From Tubiluchus corallicola (Eukaryota; Priapulida; Priapulimorpha; Priapulimorphida; Tubiluchidae): a stretch of 64,000 nucleotides of DNA. The stretch spans positions 248,001-312,000 of the forward strand of contig JAQGDQ010000161.1 of the NCBI GenBank assembly GCA_030141605.1, written 5' to 3'. The notes beneath the pieces are model-generated. The model ran no database searches. It saw nothing but the letters and a program-made list of their open reading frames with translations, and was not told where the DNA came from. Position numbers and translations under genes: made by a program. Below are positions 37,656 to 49,600 of this stretch, in pieces; positions within the stretch are counted from its first letter, which is position 1; the number at the start of each line of letters is the position of its first letter.

Positions 37656-40615
37656 TTTTTAATTGCAGTTGCTATACTTCCTGACGGCTTTTTCAAAGAC
37701 CAGTGTTTGTCAATAATCTAAGCATTTCCATTTTAAGTTAAATTTTACTTTTTAGTCTAGCACGTTTACATCTCTGTCGTTTATACTGGACTTGAAAAGC
37801 GACAAATTAATGAATTATTATGGTTAAAAAAAACTTCGAAAGCCTTTCAACAACGAAATAACAGCGAACTGGTCAACGGTCTACGGCAAAGCCAAGTTAG
37901 CAATGCGATAAATCTTTGGGAAAATTACCAGAGCAATCCGTTTCAAATTGATTCCTATTCTGCTTCAGCGCCACAATGCTCAACTAAATGAATGCAGTTG
38001 CTATCGAAATTTAATGTCAAGTAATGCATGATTTTTGTTTTTGTGTTATAGACAACTACATAGAATTATAGATGAATGTTAATGTTTTTGTTTTTCACTT
38101 CAGCAGTGCTTCCCCAATGCCCACTCTTAATTAGCTGTACTAAGTAATGGAAAGAGCTCAAGTAACTTGAATGCAAGGTGCACTGAATCACTTTTTTCAG
38201 TTGATCACTTGGAAATATTTGACACTAGTTAAAAATTTGAGCTTATAAAATTTTGTCTTCGTAGGACTATGCTAGTATAAGCACCCTATTAATAGTTAGA
38301 TGTACCTGTTGTAAGGTTTACCTAGTCGGTCTTCGCTTACTAGCACATGCAGATCTTTGTCAACTTTCATTATCCCTGAAGCAAGTGTTGGCCTTTGAAA
38401 AATGACTCATTGATGCTAATGTCATTAAATTTGTGCAGATATGATCCAAAACCAAAAGTGATTATAGATACTGTTTGTTTTTACACTTTTTTTCTATTGA
38501 ATAAGAATAGTGGTCACAAAGGCAGTGTAATGATGCACTTGTCGCATCTTTAAATGCTTTAGTTCATTACACTCTAACACACGTTCTGTGTTTTTCTAAG
38601 ATGCTGATCGAAAATTACAGAATGCTTTTTACAACTGCTAACAAATTTTGTGTTTGAAGTACAGTAAATGTTTAGCTTCCAGAAATTCTTTGGGTAACAG
38701 TGAGCGAGCGGGTAACAGATTCAAAGCAAAACTGCTACGCTAGCATATTAGCACATGATAAACATAGCTGCTTACAAACAAAACAGTACTTAACATGATT
38801 GTTTCTGCATACATAGTGTACAAAAGGGAGGTAAAGATGACATAAAAGTAGGGAAGGTTCTTTGGGCACATACAAATATCTTATTTTAAATAGGTGAAGG
38901 ATTGAGTCAATTAAGCGGAGTTATTTGAGTCAATTACTCATAGTTTTTACATATATTTGAATAGAAGCGGCCTGTTCCAGGCATTTTTGAGTCAATTAAG
39001 CGATTGAGTCTATTAACCGTGAGTCTGTTAAGCGGCTCCTACTCCACCATCATCTTAACCATAATCGTCAGCATAACCATTGTCCATTGGCCACGTACAC
39101 TCCAGCAACCTGTCATTGGCTTAGACTTCAACTACAATAGACCTGACCGCCCTTAACCAAGACTTCTTAACCATAGCAATAACAGTAACCAGTCTGCTGC
39201 CAAATAGCTAACTTCTAGTGCAAAATTTGCAAAGGTGCATCCAATGGTGCTTTATCTCCTCCAACAATTTTGTTGTCAAATAGCCAGTGTCTTTCTAAAG
39301 TTGTCAGGTGCTAGGTAAAACATCAGACTAAAGAGGTAGTTTCCAACTCAGCATACTAAAAGTACTTTAAATGGCAATATTAACGAAGTAATAAAATTGA
39401 ACTTCATGGCTAAAATCTTAGGCCAGATATCTCACAGATATTAAGCAGCTTTGCAATTCAAACCATACTGACTATTTAACTTGTGTCCTGCCCAACCTTG
39501 CATAGAGAGAACAAGGTAGCCATTCATTTCAAGTTTAGGTGATGCCAATTGGTCAATTCATATGAAAAAGTCAGCAATATGTATGATATGCTATGTATAC
39601 TATTCTAGTTCTACAGAGAAGAAATGCAGGTATACAGCAAAATATCTTAAATTATGCAAAATTGAATGATAATTTGTCCGGGCTGGACAACAGAAAGGTG
39701 CCAAAATACAGGTGGCGCTATAAATGGTTATTATAATTTATAATATGACTTGGATGAAATGCTAAATTGGCGCAGCAAAAAGGTCAATACTCTTAAACCT
39801 ATTAATATTATTGCTATGAAATTTTTATAGCAAGTATCAACCAATTTTTACATAAAATCCCACAATATTATTCGTAAAAAATTCAAGAACACATTATTTC
39901 TCATCTTCAGATCACTATTATTATATAATTTAAAAAATTCAGGAATTTGAAAGAAAGAGATAATTGACTTGAAAATTATGAAATGATTGGTGGACTTCGA
40001 ACATGACTTTTAGTAAGTGCATTGAGGTTTATAGTAAGCAGGAGCTGCTCGAGCTAATTCAGACTTCTGCTGTTTATGCCTAATGTTCATGCAAAAATAT
40101 CACAAAATTAATTGAATTTTATAAAAATTTATTATGCTTTGAACGGAAGTTAACAGTGTTGGTGTGCTGCTTTTCTTCAGCCAATGCACAACGTTATTGG
40201 TGGAGGAATAACAGGTCAAAATGGGAGCACCCAAGTGTGAAATGATCGCTACTTCAAAGTGATTTTGCTAATTACACACAGCGCTTATTATTACTAAATC
40301 CTGCTAACATTTTTCGAGAATATTGAACTTATTAAAATAAGCCTAACTTCCCAGAAGGATTTGCCTTTCCTTTAAAATAAGTTTTTTTAATATTATACTG
40401 ATCAAGTGAAATGACCAGGCGGAGCAACGAAAACCCCGTGGGAAGCAGATGCACGATTTTCGAAAATGCGCGAAAAGATAGATCTAAAAATGGCGGTAAT
40501 TCTTAAACTTAGTTAAAAGACTTAGTTCAAGTTAATGAATTGTGTAAAACAGTGCTTTGCATGAAACTTCCCTTATATTTTGCCAAACTTTTGTTGAATA
40601 TTGTGGGCTGGCCAG
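37656..40615. promoter_or_regulatory. Intergenic region between divergent HCCS and SKP2
   Basis: HCCS starts leftward at 37655 and SKP2 rightward at 40616, so this 3-kb gap must hold both promoters. No TATA or initiator was assigned. Just upstream of SKP2 (about 40418-40497) is the only CpG-bearing patch, containing GAAAATGCGCGAAAAG and AAAATGGCGG. A MITE-like patch with repeated GAGTCAATTAAGCG units lies at about 38895-39040. Confidence 0.45.
38895..39040. repeat. Repeated GAGTCAATTAAGCG motif, MITE-like remnant
   Basis: GAGTCAATTAAGCG or close variants occur at about 38913, 38989, 39005 and 39021, with GTTCCAGGCATTTTTGAG between. Similar AATTGACTC/GCGGCTC patterns occur at ends of some mariner/Tigger-like MITEs. 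No clean terminal pair was found. Confidence 0.35.
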
Positions 40616-43600
40616 ATGTCAGAAATACCTGATAAAAATATTCGTAAGGACCATTTCGCTGAACACAATCATCATAAACGGTAAGTCAACAAGCTGTCTT
40701 CGCTGGCATTAAATTTTACTTTTTAGGGTTGACTACGCCTGCTAACGTGTATGAGTATCTAACGTCTCTCATAATAACTTAACCAATAATCTGTTGGTTG
40801 CTCTTCCTAAAAAAGCTGTAAGCCGTAAAAGCGGCATAATAGCAACAACAATAAAATCTTAACTTAAAATTACGTTGACTAGGACTTAACTCAGTTCACG
40901 TGCATTTGTCGTGTAAAGGTGCTCTAGCATAATTCTGATTTTCAGAAAAAAGTCAAAACCTTGTCATGATGGTAACTCAAAGTGGAATTTGCTGGACGAG
41001 GAAAGCACAAATATGTTTGCTGGCTTGGGAGTTCAAGTTTTAACTGACACAAAGGATGATGAAAGTAATATTACTGACAAGCTATTACCTCAACCAACAC
41101 CACCTATTTCTTCAGGAGCTCACCTTGAAGTACCAGGAGTGAATATTTACTTTTTACGTTTTCAATTTGTTTATAATGTGTCTGTGGAATATAAGTCTAG
41201 TAGTGCAGATGCTTTTCAACATGGAATAATAGTGTAATACTATCAAAATGTTATTGCTCATTTCTTTATTAATTTTTTAGTTTGTACAATGTTTGTCCTC
41301 ATGCACCTCTTTGTCCATGTTATCCATGGTGCACACTAGTAGTAATTTCAGTCAGTTCTTAGCAGCAAATAAAGTGGTGGTAACTACTTACTATTTACTT
41401 GCTGGAATTAAATCACAGTGTTAGAAGCTCCGTTAGTGAATCCGCAATGGGTGGCAAATTTGCGAGCTTCTGTTTAGATTATTAAAAGCAGAGGAGACTA
41501 GACACTAGCCTGTAACGATACACCAATTCAGTGTGCTATCTTTTCATAAAATATGGTTATCATCAGCGTGTAACTGTATCATGATAATCTGAGTCATTAA
41601 TACTTAGCACATGCTTAAGCATCTGCTGATAAAAATGATGTGAAATAATTCAAGCTGAAGCTGTAGAGTGTATTGGAGGTATGTAATAATCAGTGAGTGG
41701 GTGCAGCAGTAGCTGATTTGATGCAGGCGGATCTTTTGCTAGCAATCAAAGTAATTGAAAGTGCAGTACGTTCATAATAACGACGTATAGTAAGTTCATG
41801 CAATGCATATAAACTCGTGAAATGGCTAGCAATAAAATTGACTTATAAAATGCACCAACGTCTTTTGAATCTAAATTGCTAAAATGTTTTATTTTCCAGT
41901 GGCTTATGTTGCCAACAATACTCAAGTAGTAAACAAGAATCAAGCACTTCATTGAGTTATTTGAACTTTTAACAATCCTAAAATTGCTGATTCATATTTA
42001 TATATTTTGTATTATTTATGAACAACTTAGATAGTTTTGTGTAAAATCTGGAAACGTTAACTTGGGTGTATCGTGTATGATCATGATACGTATTGTATCA
42101 TGATATATATCAGATTGTTACCTAGATGTATTGCCACAGCCATGCTAGGCACTTATTTAGACATATGTTACCATGTAAGGCATTGTTAGACATATATTTA
42201 GACATTGTACAATGTACAATGTTATCCTACTGCTGCAAACACTTTTTTCTTTAGCTATACATTTTCTCTGTAATCTTGATTAATTTTTATCAGGATAATT
42301 CCATTTCACTGGTGTGCATGTCTATAATGGACTGGTATGGAATTCCACTGTAGTGTCACTGAAAGGCACATTATTGAAATTTCAATAAAAATTAGTCTTT
42401 TATCATTATATTTATCTGGAAGCTCAGCGCTTCTTGTAAATTGATCAATATATGTGTGTAAATTGTCGCAAATAAAGGCCAAGTGGATAAACCTTATGCA
42501 AAATCATAAATTTACCACATCGGGAAATTTACCAGATGAAAGAGAAAGTTAGATCATAGGCTATTTGCAACACCACGGAGCTTTAATATTTTGTCCTGGT
42601 CCAGTTTTTCTGGATGTCACTGTCACTACCACTGCAACCTGGAACCTGTTCTAAATTAGTCCTAAATGAATGGATTCAAAGGAACATACAAGAGTGAGAA
42701 ACAGAGCCAAGTTTAAACTTATACTGTGGCAAAGGCATAATAGTTGCCTACATTTGTGTGGCTCAAACATGTGACATATACTTTGTGATCTTCCAGTGCT
42801 TCGTAAAATGCAAAATTGCTCAGTGAGCAACATGACTTTGTGAACTACTAATTTAAAGAAAGTCTTGCTCATTGTTGGTATTTTTGTTTAAACACTGTGA
42901 TATTACCCTGTTCCATCAGTGTAAATTAAAAAAAAACTGGACCGTATAATTTACCAAAAGTGACTCATGCTAATTTAATTCGGTTTCTTTCTAGACGTAT
43001 TTTTCCTTTTGTATGTTGATGTTTGCTTTCAGGCACCAAAAGTAGTTTTATCGTCAGCAGCAAATTGTGTGACAGATACACTTGCAGAAAATACAAGCGC
43101 AAGGCAGATATGGCACTGCGGTGTGTCGCCTAGAATTTCAACAGACTTTTCACTGCAAAGGCTACAAGGACAAGGTCAGCATTTAGAAGGAACAAGTAAA
43201 TCTATGATTTAGAAATATAATTTGACATGAATCAATGTTGTTTGTATATGTGCTCACTCTGCTAAATGCTGATGGTATATTTTTTGAGAGATATAAACTT
43301 AGGAGTACGGTATTCGATAACTTGAATAGTTGAGCTCACTGATTTTCTAAAATGGTTCATACTGCTTAATTATAATAGTGAGGTATTAAGAATCTCATGT
43401 AGTTATTTCAACTAAAGGAAGATGACCATTGCATAATAGGCTTAACAGCTCTCCAAAGAGAACTTTAAGGGTAATGTTACTGTAAAAGTTAACCATGGAT
43501 TACGTTGAATTAGCAAGTTTTGGAAGCCAAGACATTTCATAGCTTAAGGGTTTTGTTTTTTAGTTACACATGTAACATTACACATACAGATGAATAATAC

Positions 43601-46600
43601 GTGCTGTAGTTGCATAGCGTTTACAGACCTGCTGTGGAAATCATATTTTTCATAAGTCAAGAGAGTTGAGGACATGGTGACTGATTGCTAAAAGTGCTTA
43701 GTAATCAATAAATTGTTGAATATTCTTCAGATTAGCTGGCACTAATTTGAAGAATAAAAATTGATATCCCCTCCTACTGTCATGGGAACAGGTGAGCTGT
43801 TGGATTGTGTGCTACAAGGAGGAAGTCTCGGCTTGTTCTGTTTTGTTGACTGGTAGCTCAGCTGCCAGAGCATGGACCTACTATTCCAGGTCTTGGGTTC
43901 AGATCCCAACTAGTCCTCAATTTTTCAACGTCTCTTCTTTCAACTCATTGCGCACTATCGGTAATAACTGATGAAAAATTAACCGCAATGAATTATGGAC
44001 ATTTGGCACTCACAGTCATAATCTAATTATGACATTTTATTAGTAAATTAACTGTTGTGCTGTGTGATAAATCAGCAGAAATTATTATTATATGTTATGT
44101 AGAGTAAAACTCAGTCAACTAGAATCAGTTCTAATGTATTAGTACATTTTTAATCTGAAACTTAAACATTTCAATTGATAGGTTATTTTTAGAAATACAT
44201 TAACCTAGCTCTATAGGTGCTAGGGGTTTTTCAATGTTCTATATTTTTAACTTCTTCTTGCTAAGTATATTTGCTACTTTTTATTTCCTTATTTTCAGCA
44301 AAGTTTGACTTGTTGCCAGACGAAATCATACTGCAAATATTCACATGGCTGCCACGGTCTGTACTCACTAAATGTACTTGTGTTTGTAAACGGTGGCGAC
44401 AGCTTAGCTACGATGAAATTTTATGGAAACGATTGGATTTATCAGAAAAAGTGATAAATCCTAGGGTCTTTCAAACATTGTTAAATAGGGGAGTGATGGT
44501 ACTACGCCTAGCTAAAGCAGAGGTTTGCTAAATTCATATTCAAAATTTATTCTAGAAGCTCATTGCTATGAAAAAATTATATTTATTAACGTACAATTGC
44601 TAATAGTACAATAATTTTCTGTCTTTTTAAGTCGCACTTAGATGGCAGACAAAAAATTGCTGAGTCACCATACCATTTCAGTTTAATTTACTTAACTGTT
44701 TGCTCAGTGTCTGCGCACATCTATATAAATTAATTACATAATTACCAGTAATTTAGCTACAACTCGTGATTATTTTAAATTCATTAGCGCATCAGCAAAG
44801 TTTGAATTGCTACACATCATAACATTATTATTATTATCATTTATTTGAACATACTTACAATAGACATGCACATGCAGTTATCATTTACCAGTACATCATT
44901 TACCAAACCGCATAATACTCTTTGGTATTCATTAATACAGAAAGCAGTTTCTCTTATTGTTTTCTGGATATAACTCTGATAATAATTGCTAATTTTATTA
45001 CTATTCACAGAATACATAGCTTGTCTGGTAAAAAACTGACAATACAGCTATTGCTGTTCATATGTGTGTTGTAAAATTTAACAAATCGTGATTCAAACAT
45101 GTAACAGGGTCGTGTAAGACCACTTACATAAGGCAGAAAATAAAACTATGGGTCACTTTCGTCAGTCGCTATAGTTTTCTGACTTCTCCAATATTCCAAG
45201 CAGTGTCCAGACTGTTAATGCTTTTTGTTTCAAGTTTCCTAATCTGTGCGCCATAAAAACTATGACAATAACAGCCAAAAATTCTTTTTAAGTCACTGTT
45301 AAGAAAAGAAATATTATTAAAAATATTAATTGTATTATTATAGTCTCATTAGATTTTCTGAAGTAAATAAGAACTACTCACTTATCAATACGATGTTTTG
45401 TTATAAATTTAATTATTGCGAATCATGTTAAATTCTTTGTTATGATTACAGATACATGAACCTGCCTGCAACACTATGATGGTTCACTCAAGTTTAGAAA
45501 CTTATAATGAACTACGGTAAGACTAAACTAAAACATTTTTTGTAATACATGCTATTCACTCTTGAATTATTGATAAAATCACATTTGGTTTCAGTTTTAT
45601 AAAGTTTAAATGGCTTTTATAAAGTTTGAAAGTCTGTTTAAACAGAAATCATGAGCAAAATTAACAGTTTAATCATATAGCAGTTAGATTATAATCTAGC
45701 ATTCGACTTTGACAATGTTGTTTTTTGCTTGTGATGCATTAAGTTTATGGCGCGCATCACACAGAGAAAGTCATAAGGAGCAAGCCATATTCCATAAGTC
45801 ACTATGTCTTCCATCTTCCATCAGGCATATATAATCTGTGGTATGCTCCTTACTCTGTGTAAACAGTAAAGCATTTTCTCATAATCTGTTTCGGCAGTGA
45901 ACATATCTGTTTACAGTATTATTGAAGTACCGTGTTTAAAAAATGTTTTTTAATATTTATGAGAGCTGTTATGAATTCTTATGATATAAGTGAATTGTGC
46001 TCTGTAAAAATCACAAACATGTTAATTATCGCGTTAACGATGACACAAAACACTTTATGAAAATAAAATTAATGGCCAAATTCATTTCACAATAAGATGC
46101 CTTATGAGCCCATCAGAATGGCTTGTGCATGTTATGTCTGTCGGCTTACAGCTGGTAAACCACTTGGCTGAAGACGGCAAATGGGTTATCTGTGTGACAA
46201 GAAACCATTGGTTAGCATACGTTCATTTTTCCTTTGGTGGCTTTTTCTCCTCATGGCTTATGCCTTACGGATTATGTCTAACTTTGTGTGGCATGGACCT
46301 ATTAGTGAATGTTTTTAAAACATTTTAGTGTGTTCCAAAACTCCTCTGTTTCATTTTATCTTCTGTTTTTTTTATTTTTTAGACCGAGCAAGCTACAGTA
46401 CCTTGATCTCAGTATGGCACAACTATCCGTTAGTTCTCTAAATCAGATTTTACGGACTACAACTCGCCTTCATAAACTCAGTGTAGAGTTTTGTGATCTT
46501 GATGAATATACCTGCAGGTAATCTTACAATGTTGGTATTGTTTCTACTGTATGTGTTTTCGTTCATACAGCAATTACGGGATGGTTTTCTGTTCTATGTT

Positions 46601-49600
46601 AAAAAAATAAATAAGAAATGCCTCAAAGCTGTGTTGTAACTGTGTCGCGCTGTCTCATTTTTTGTATTTTGTAGCTAGATCACTGTGGCACTGTCCATAC
46701 ATGGTTGTCACATTCTTTTTAATACTGTATCGTCTATTTTGTTATTTTTTTATAATGTTAGTATCTAGTTTTAGCTTTATTTTAAATGAGTTCTTTATCT
46801 ACCTGCTATGTTGCAGTTTTTTTATAAGTTTAAGGTTAGGCAATTTTGCTGATTAACTAGTGCTTTCTGAGGTTGTGCTATTGAACATGCTTGCTGTGTA
46901 GGAGATTACTGTTGCCTTTTATCACTGTTTAAATTCTTAATATTATTACTTTTTCATCCTATAATTAACTATGATAGAAGAGTCTACTGAAGCATTTTGG
47001 TTGGACTATGTATTGAAAATTTACTGCTTTTCGTAGGTATATAGGGCAAAATGCTAACCTAGAAGTACTCAATGCTAGTATGTGCAGTGGACTTACACTC
47101 AATGGACTAGAATTTATTTTTTCCAGTTGTAAAAGGTTTGTCATATCCACGTATATCACATACTTATAAATTGTACCAATTGTCAGCATGCATTTCTCTT
47201 TCAGTAAAATGGGAGCTGACAGTTCATGTATGTTTGCAGCTTTGTAAATTTCTGTGTTTTGTGTTTTGAAATAATTGTTGAGCATGTTTTAGTTTAAATA
47301 TATATTAAATATTTACTACCTTTTTATATATTATATAATGACAACATAAAAATGCACAAATCATAAAGAGTTGTCTGGATGGCACTTTAATGGATCTTAT
47401 TAATTATACGATGTAATAAATGATGAAAAATTACAATATTATAAATTGTATTATACAAGTGCAATAGTAAACAAGTCATTTGCAGCTTTGAATAAAATCT
47501 ATTTTACACCTAAGAACAAATTGAAATTAATATTCTCAGACTATGCATTACAGCCATTTGATCCTAAGTTAGCATCACGTTCCATGTTCCAAGCTAGCAT
47601 CATGTTTCTCCTTAACATCAAGTGTGTTTTGAGCATGTTTTTGTGATGCCATGTTGGCTTTTTTGTTGATTATTTACAGTGTTTTACAGATTGCTTTCAC
47701 TAAATATTGCGTGGACTAACATGCATAAAGCGACAGTAAAGCACACTTGCCGTAGTCTGCCAATTAGCTTTCAAAAACTCAACATTTCTGGATGCAGACT
47801 GAGTATAACAGATGATGGTAATTTAACTCATTTTTCTGAATCCTTTTCAGTATTTATGTTACAGTAAGTTATGTTTCACTATCAGTTTTACTATCAAGGC
47901 CTTGAGCTCCTACATTTTACATGCATCATGGTTATTTGGTTGCTATGATATTGTGGCTTTGCACACGGCAAAGGTGAGGCAATTGCTGTTTTGCCAATAG
48001 CAGTTATAATGCAAATGATAATTTTGGAGTTGGAATATATAACTTATAGAATTACCAGTTCCTTTTATCGCCACTTTTTCTCAGCTCTGGAGTATCCGGT
48101 TCTGGATGTGCAAGCTTGTAGCTTATAAATTTTGAGGTCAAGTGGAGCAGCGGCAAATATAGAATTTTTTAACATTTTTTGAAGATTCGCGTATAATAAA
48201 TTCCTGGAATATGCCCACTGCTTGGATGTNNGTTGTGAACGACCGAAGATTTTGTCTGTAGTGCTTAGGCTCGGACATGGAGTTCGTCAAGCCGCGATAA
48301 TCTTATTCAATCATTTAATCTGTACTATTGTTACTTAAGTGTAGACTTTACCTCAACTGGTCTTCGTTGCTGTAAAGTATGCATTGCCACTAATAGATGG
48401 CAGCACTATTGAATTGTGGTCTAATTTGTATTAGCGTGCAAAAGTACTCAGTGTGTGAAGCAGGACTGCATGGCTGCAGTAATGTGAAAGCTGTAGATGT
48501 AATAAATAAACGTTTAAAGTATAATCAACGGTTATACCTTTTGTCAACACGACAAAATTGGTAGCAGAGAGTAGTTTTTGCTAATCAGTGGGCGACGATA
48601 CTCGTATGCAGTCTACGTTTACCAAGAAAGAGCGATTGTCTACTCGCTAGGACGTCTGCCTACCGGTAAATAATTTTCGAACATTTTCGTAATGACTAAT
48701 TATGGCTAAAGATAACAAATGCATAAATTGTCGTCAACGTGTTGCAAGTGGGTTGATATGTGACAGCTGTGAACGTTGGTGGTGCATAAACTGTTTAAAC
48801 CTAAAGCAAGATCATGTACTAACAGAGAAACTTTATGAGGCATTAAGTCAGCTGGGCGAATTTCAATGGGCATGCGAGAAATGTTGCGACAATAATTTAC
48901 TAATTCAGCTGGTGAAATCGGGAACGTTTACTACAAAGCAGTTGTCCGAATTCGGTTGCAATGGTGACGTCATCAATGTAATTAAAGCTACGAAACCAGT
49001 TGATAAGGTCGAAGTAATGTCTGCCGAAAATCAAACGGAAGCCACTTCGCTGCCAACGCAGCAAAATACTGCATCCAGGGGTCAAGTATTGCTGAATGAA
49101 ACTATGTCACAGGTAAATCAGCCAGCGCAGGGCGGATCGCTGTCACAACAAGACGCAACACTTGCAATGATGCAAATGTTTCTACAATCGCAGCAACAGA
49201 TGTTCCAAACGCTTCAAGAAGAACGAGAACGCGAACGAAAAGAACGCAAAGAAGAACTACAGTTAATCCTAGAGTCGGTGAAAAAGCAACCCGTCAGCAG
49301 TCCGCCACCGGATATGTCATCAGATTCTACTACGAATTTTACAACCGCGAGGCTCCCGAAGATCGAACTAGCAAAATTTAACGGCAACGCCTTACAATGG
49401 AACAATTTCTGGGAATCATTCAACATCAACGTTGACAGCAGACAACTCAACAACAAACAGAAATTAGACTATCTACATCGAGTTTTAGAAGGACCAGCGT
49501 ATGACAAAATTAAAGGGTTGGGAATGGAAGGCGACAAGTACAGTGAAGCAGTCACTATTTTGAAGAATTTTTACGGCAATCCCGGTTTTCAACAGAAAGC

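Noticed and set aside
46104-46328. ORF in SKP2 intron 5 as an extra exon
   Set aside because: Exons 5 and 6 already join in phase (CG|A) and match the SKP2 family; the ORF resembles no SKP2 segment.
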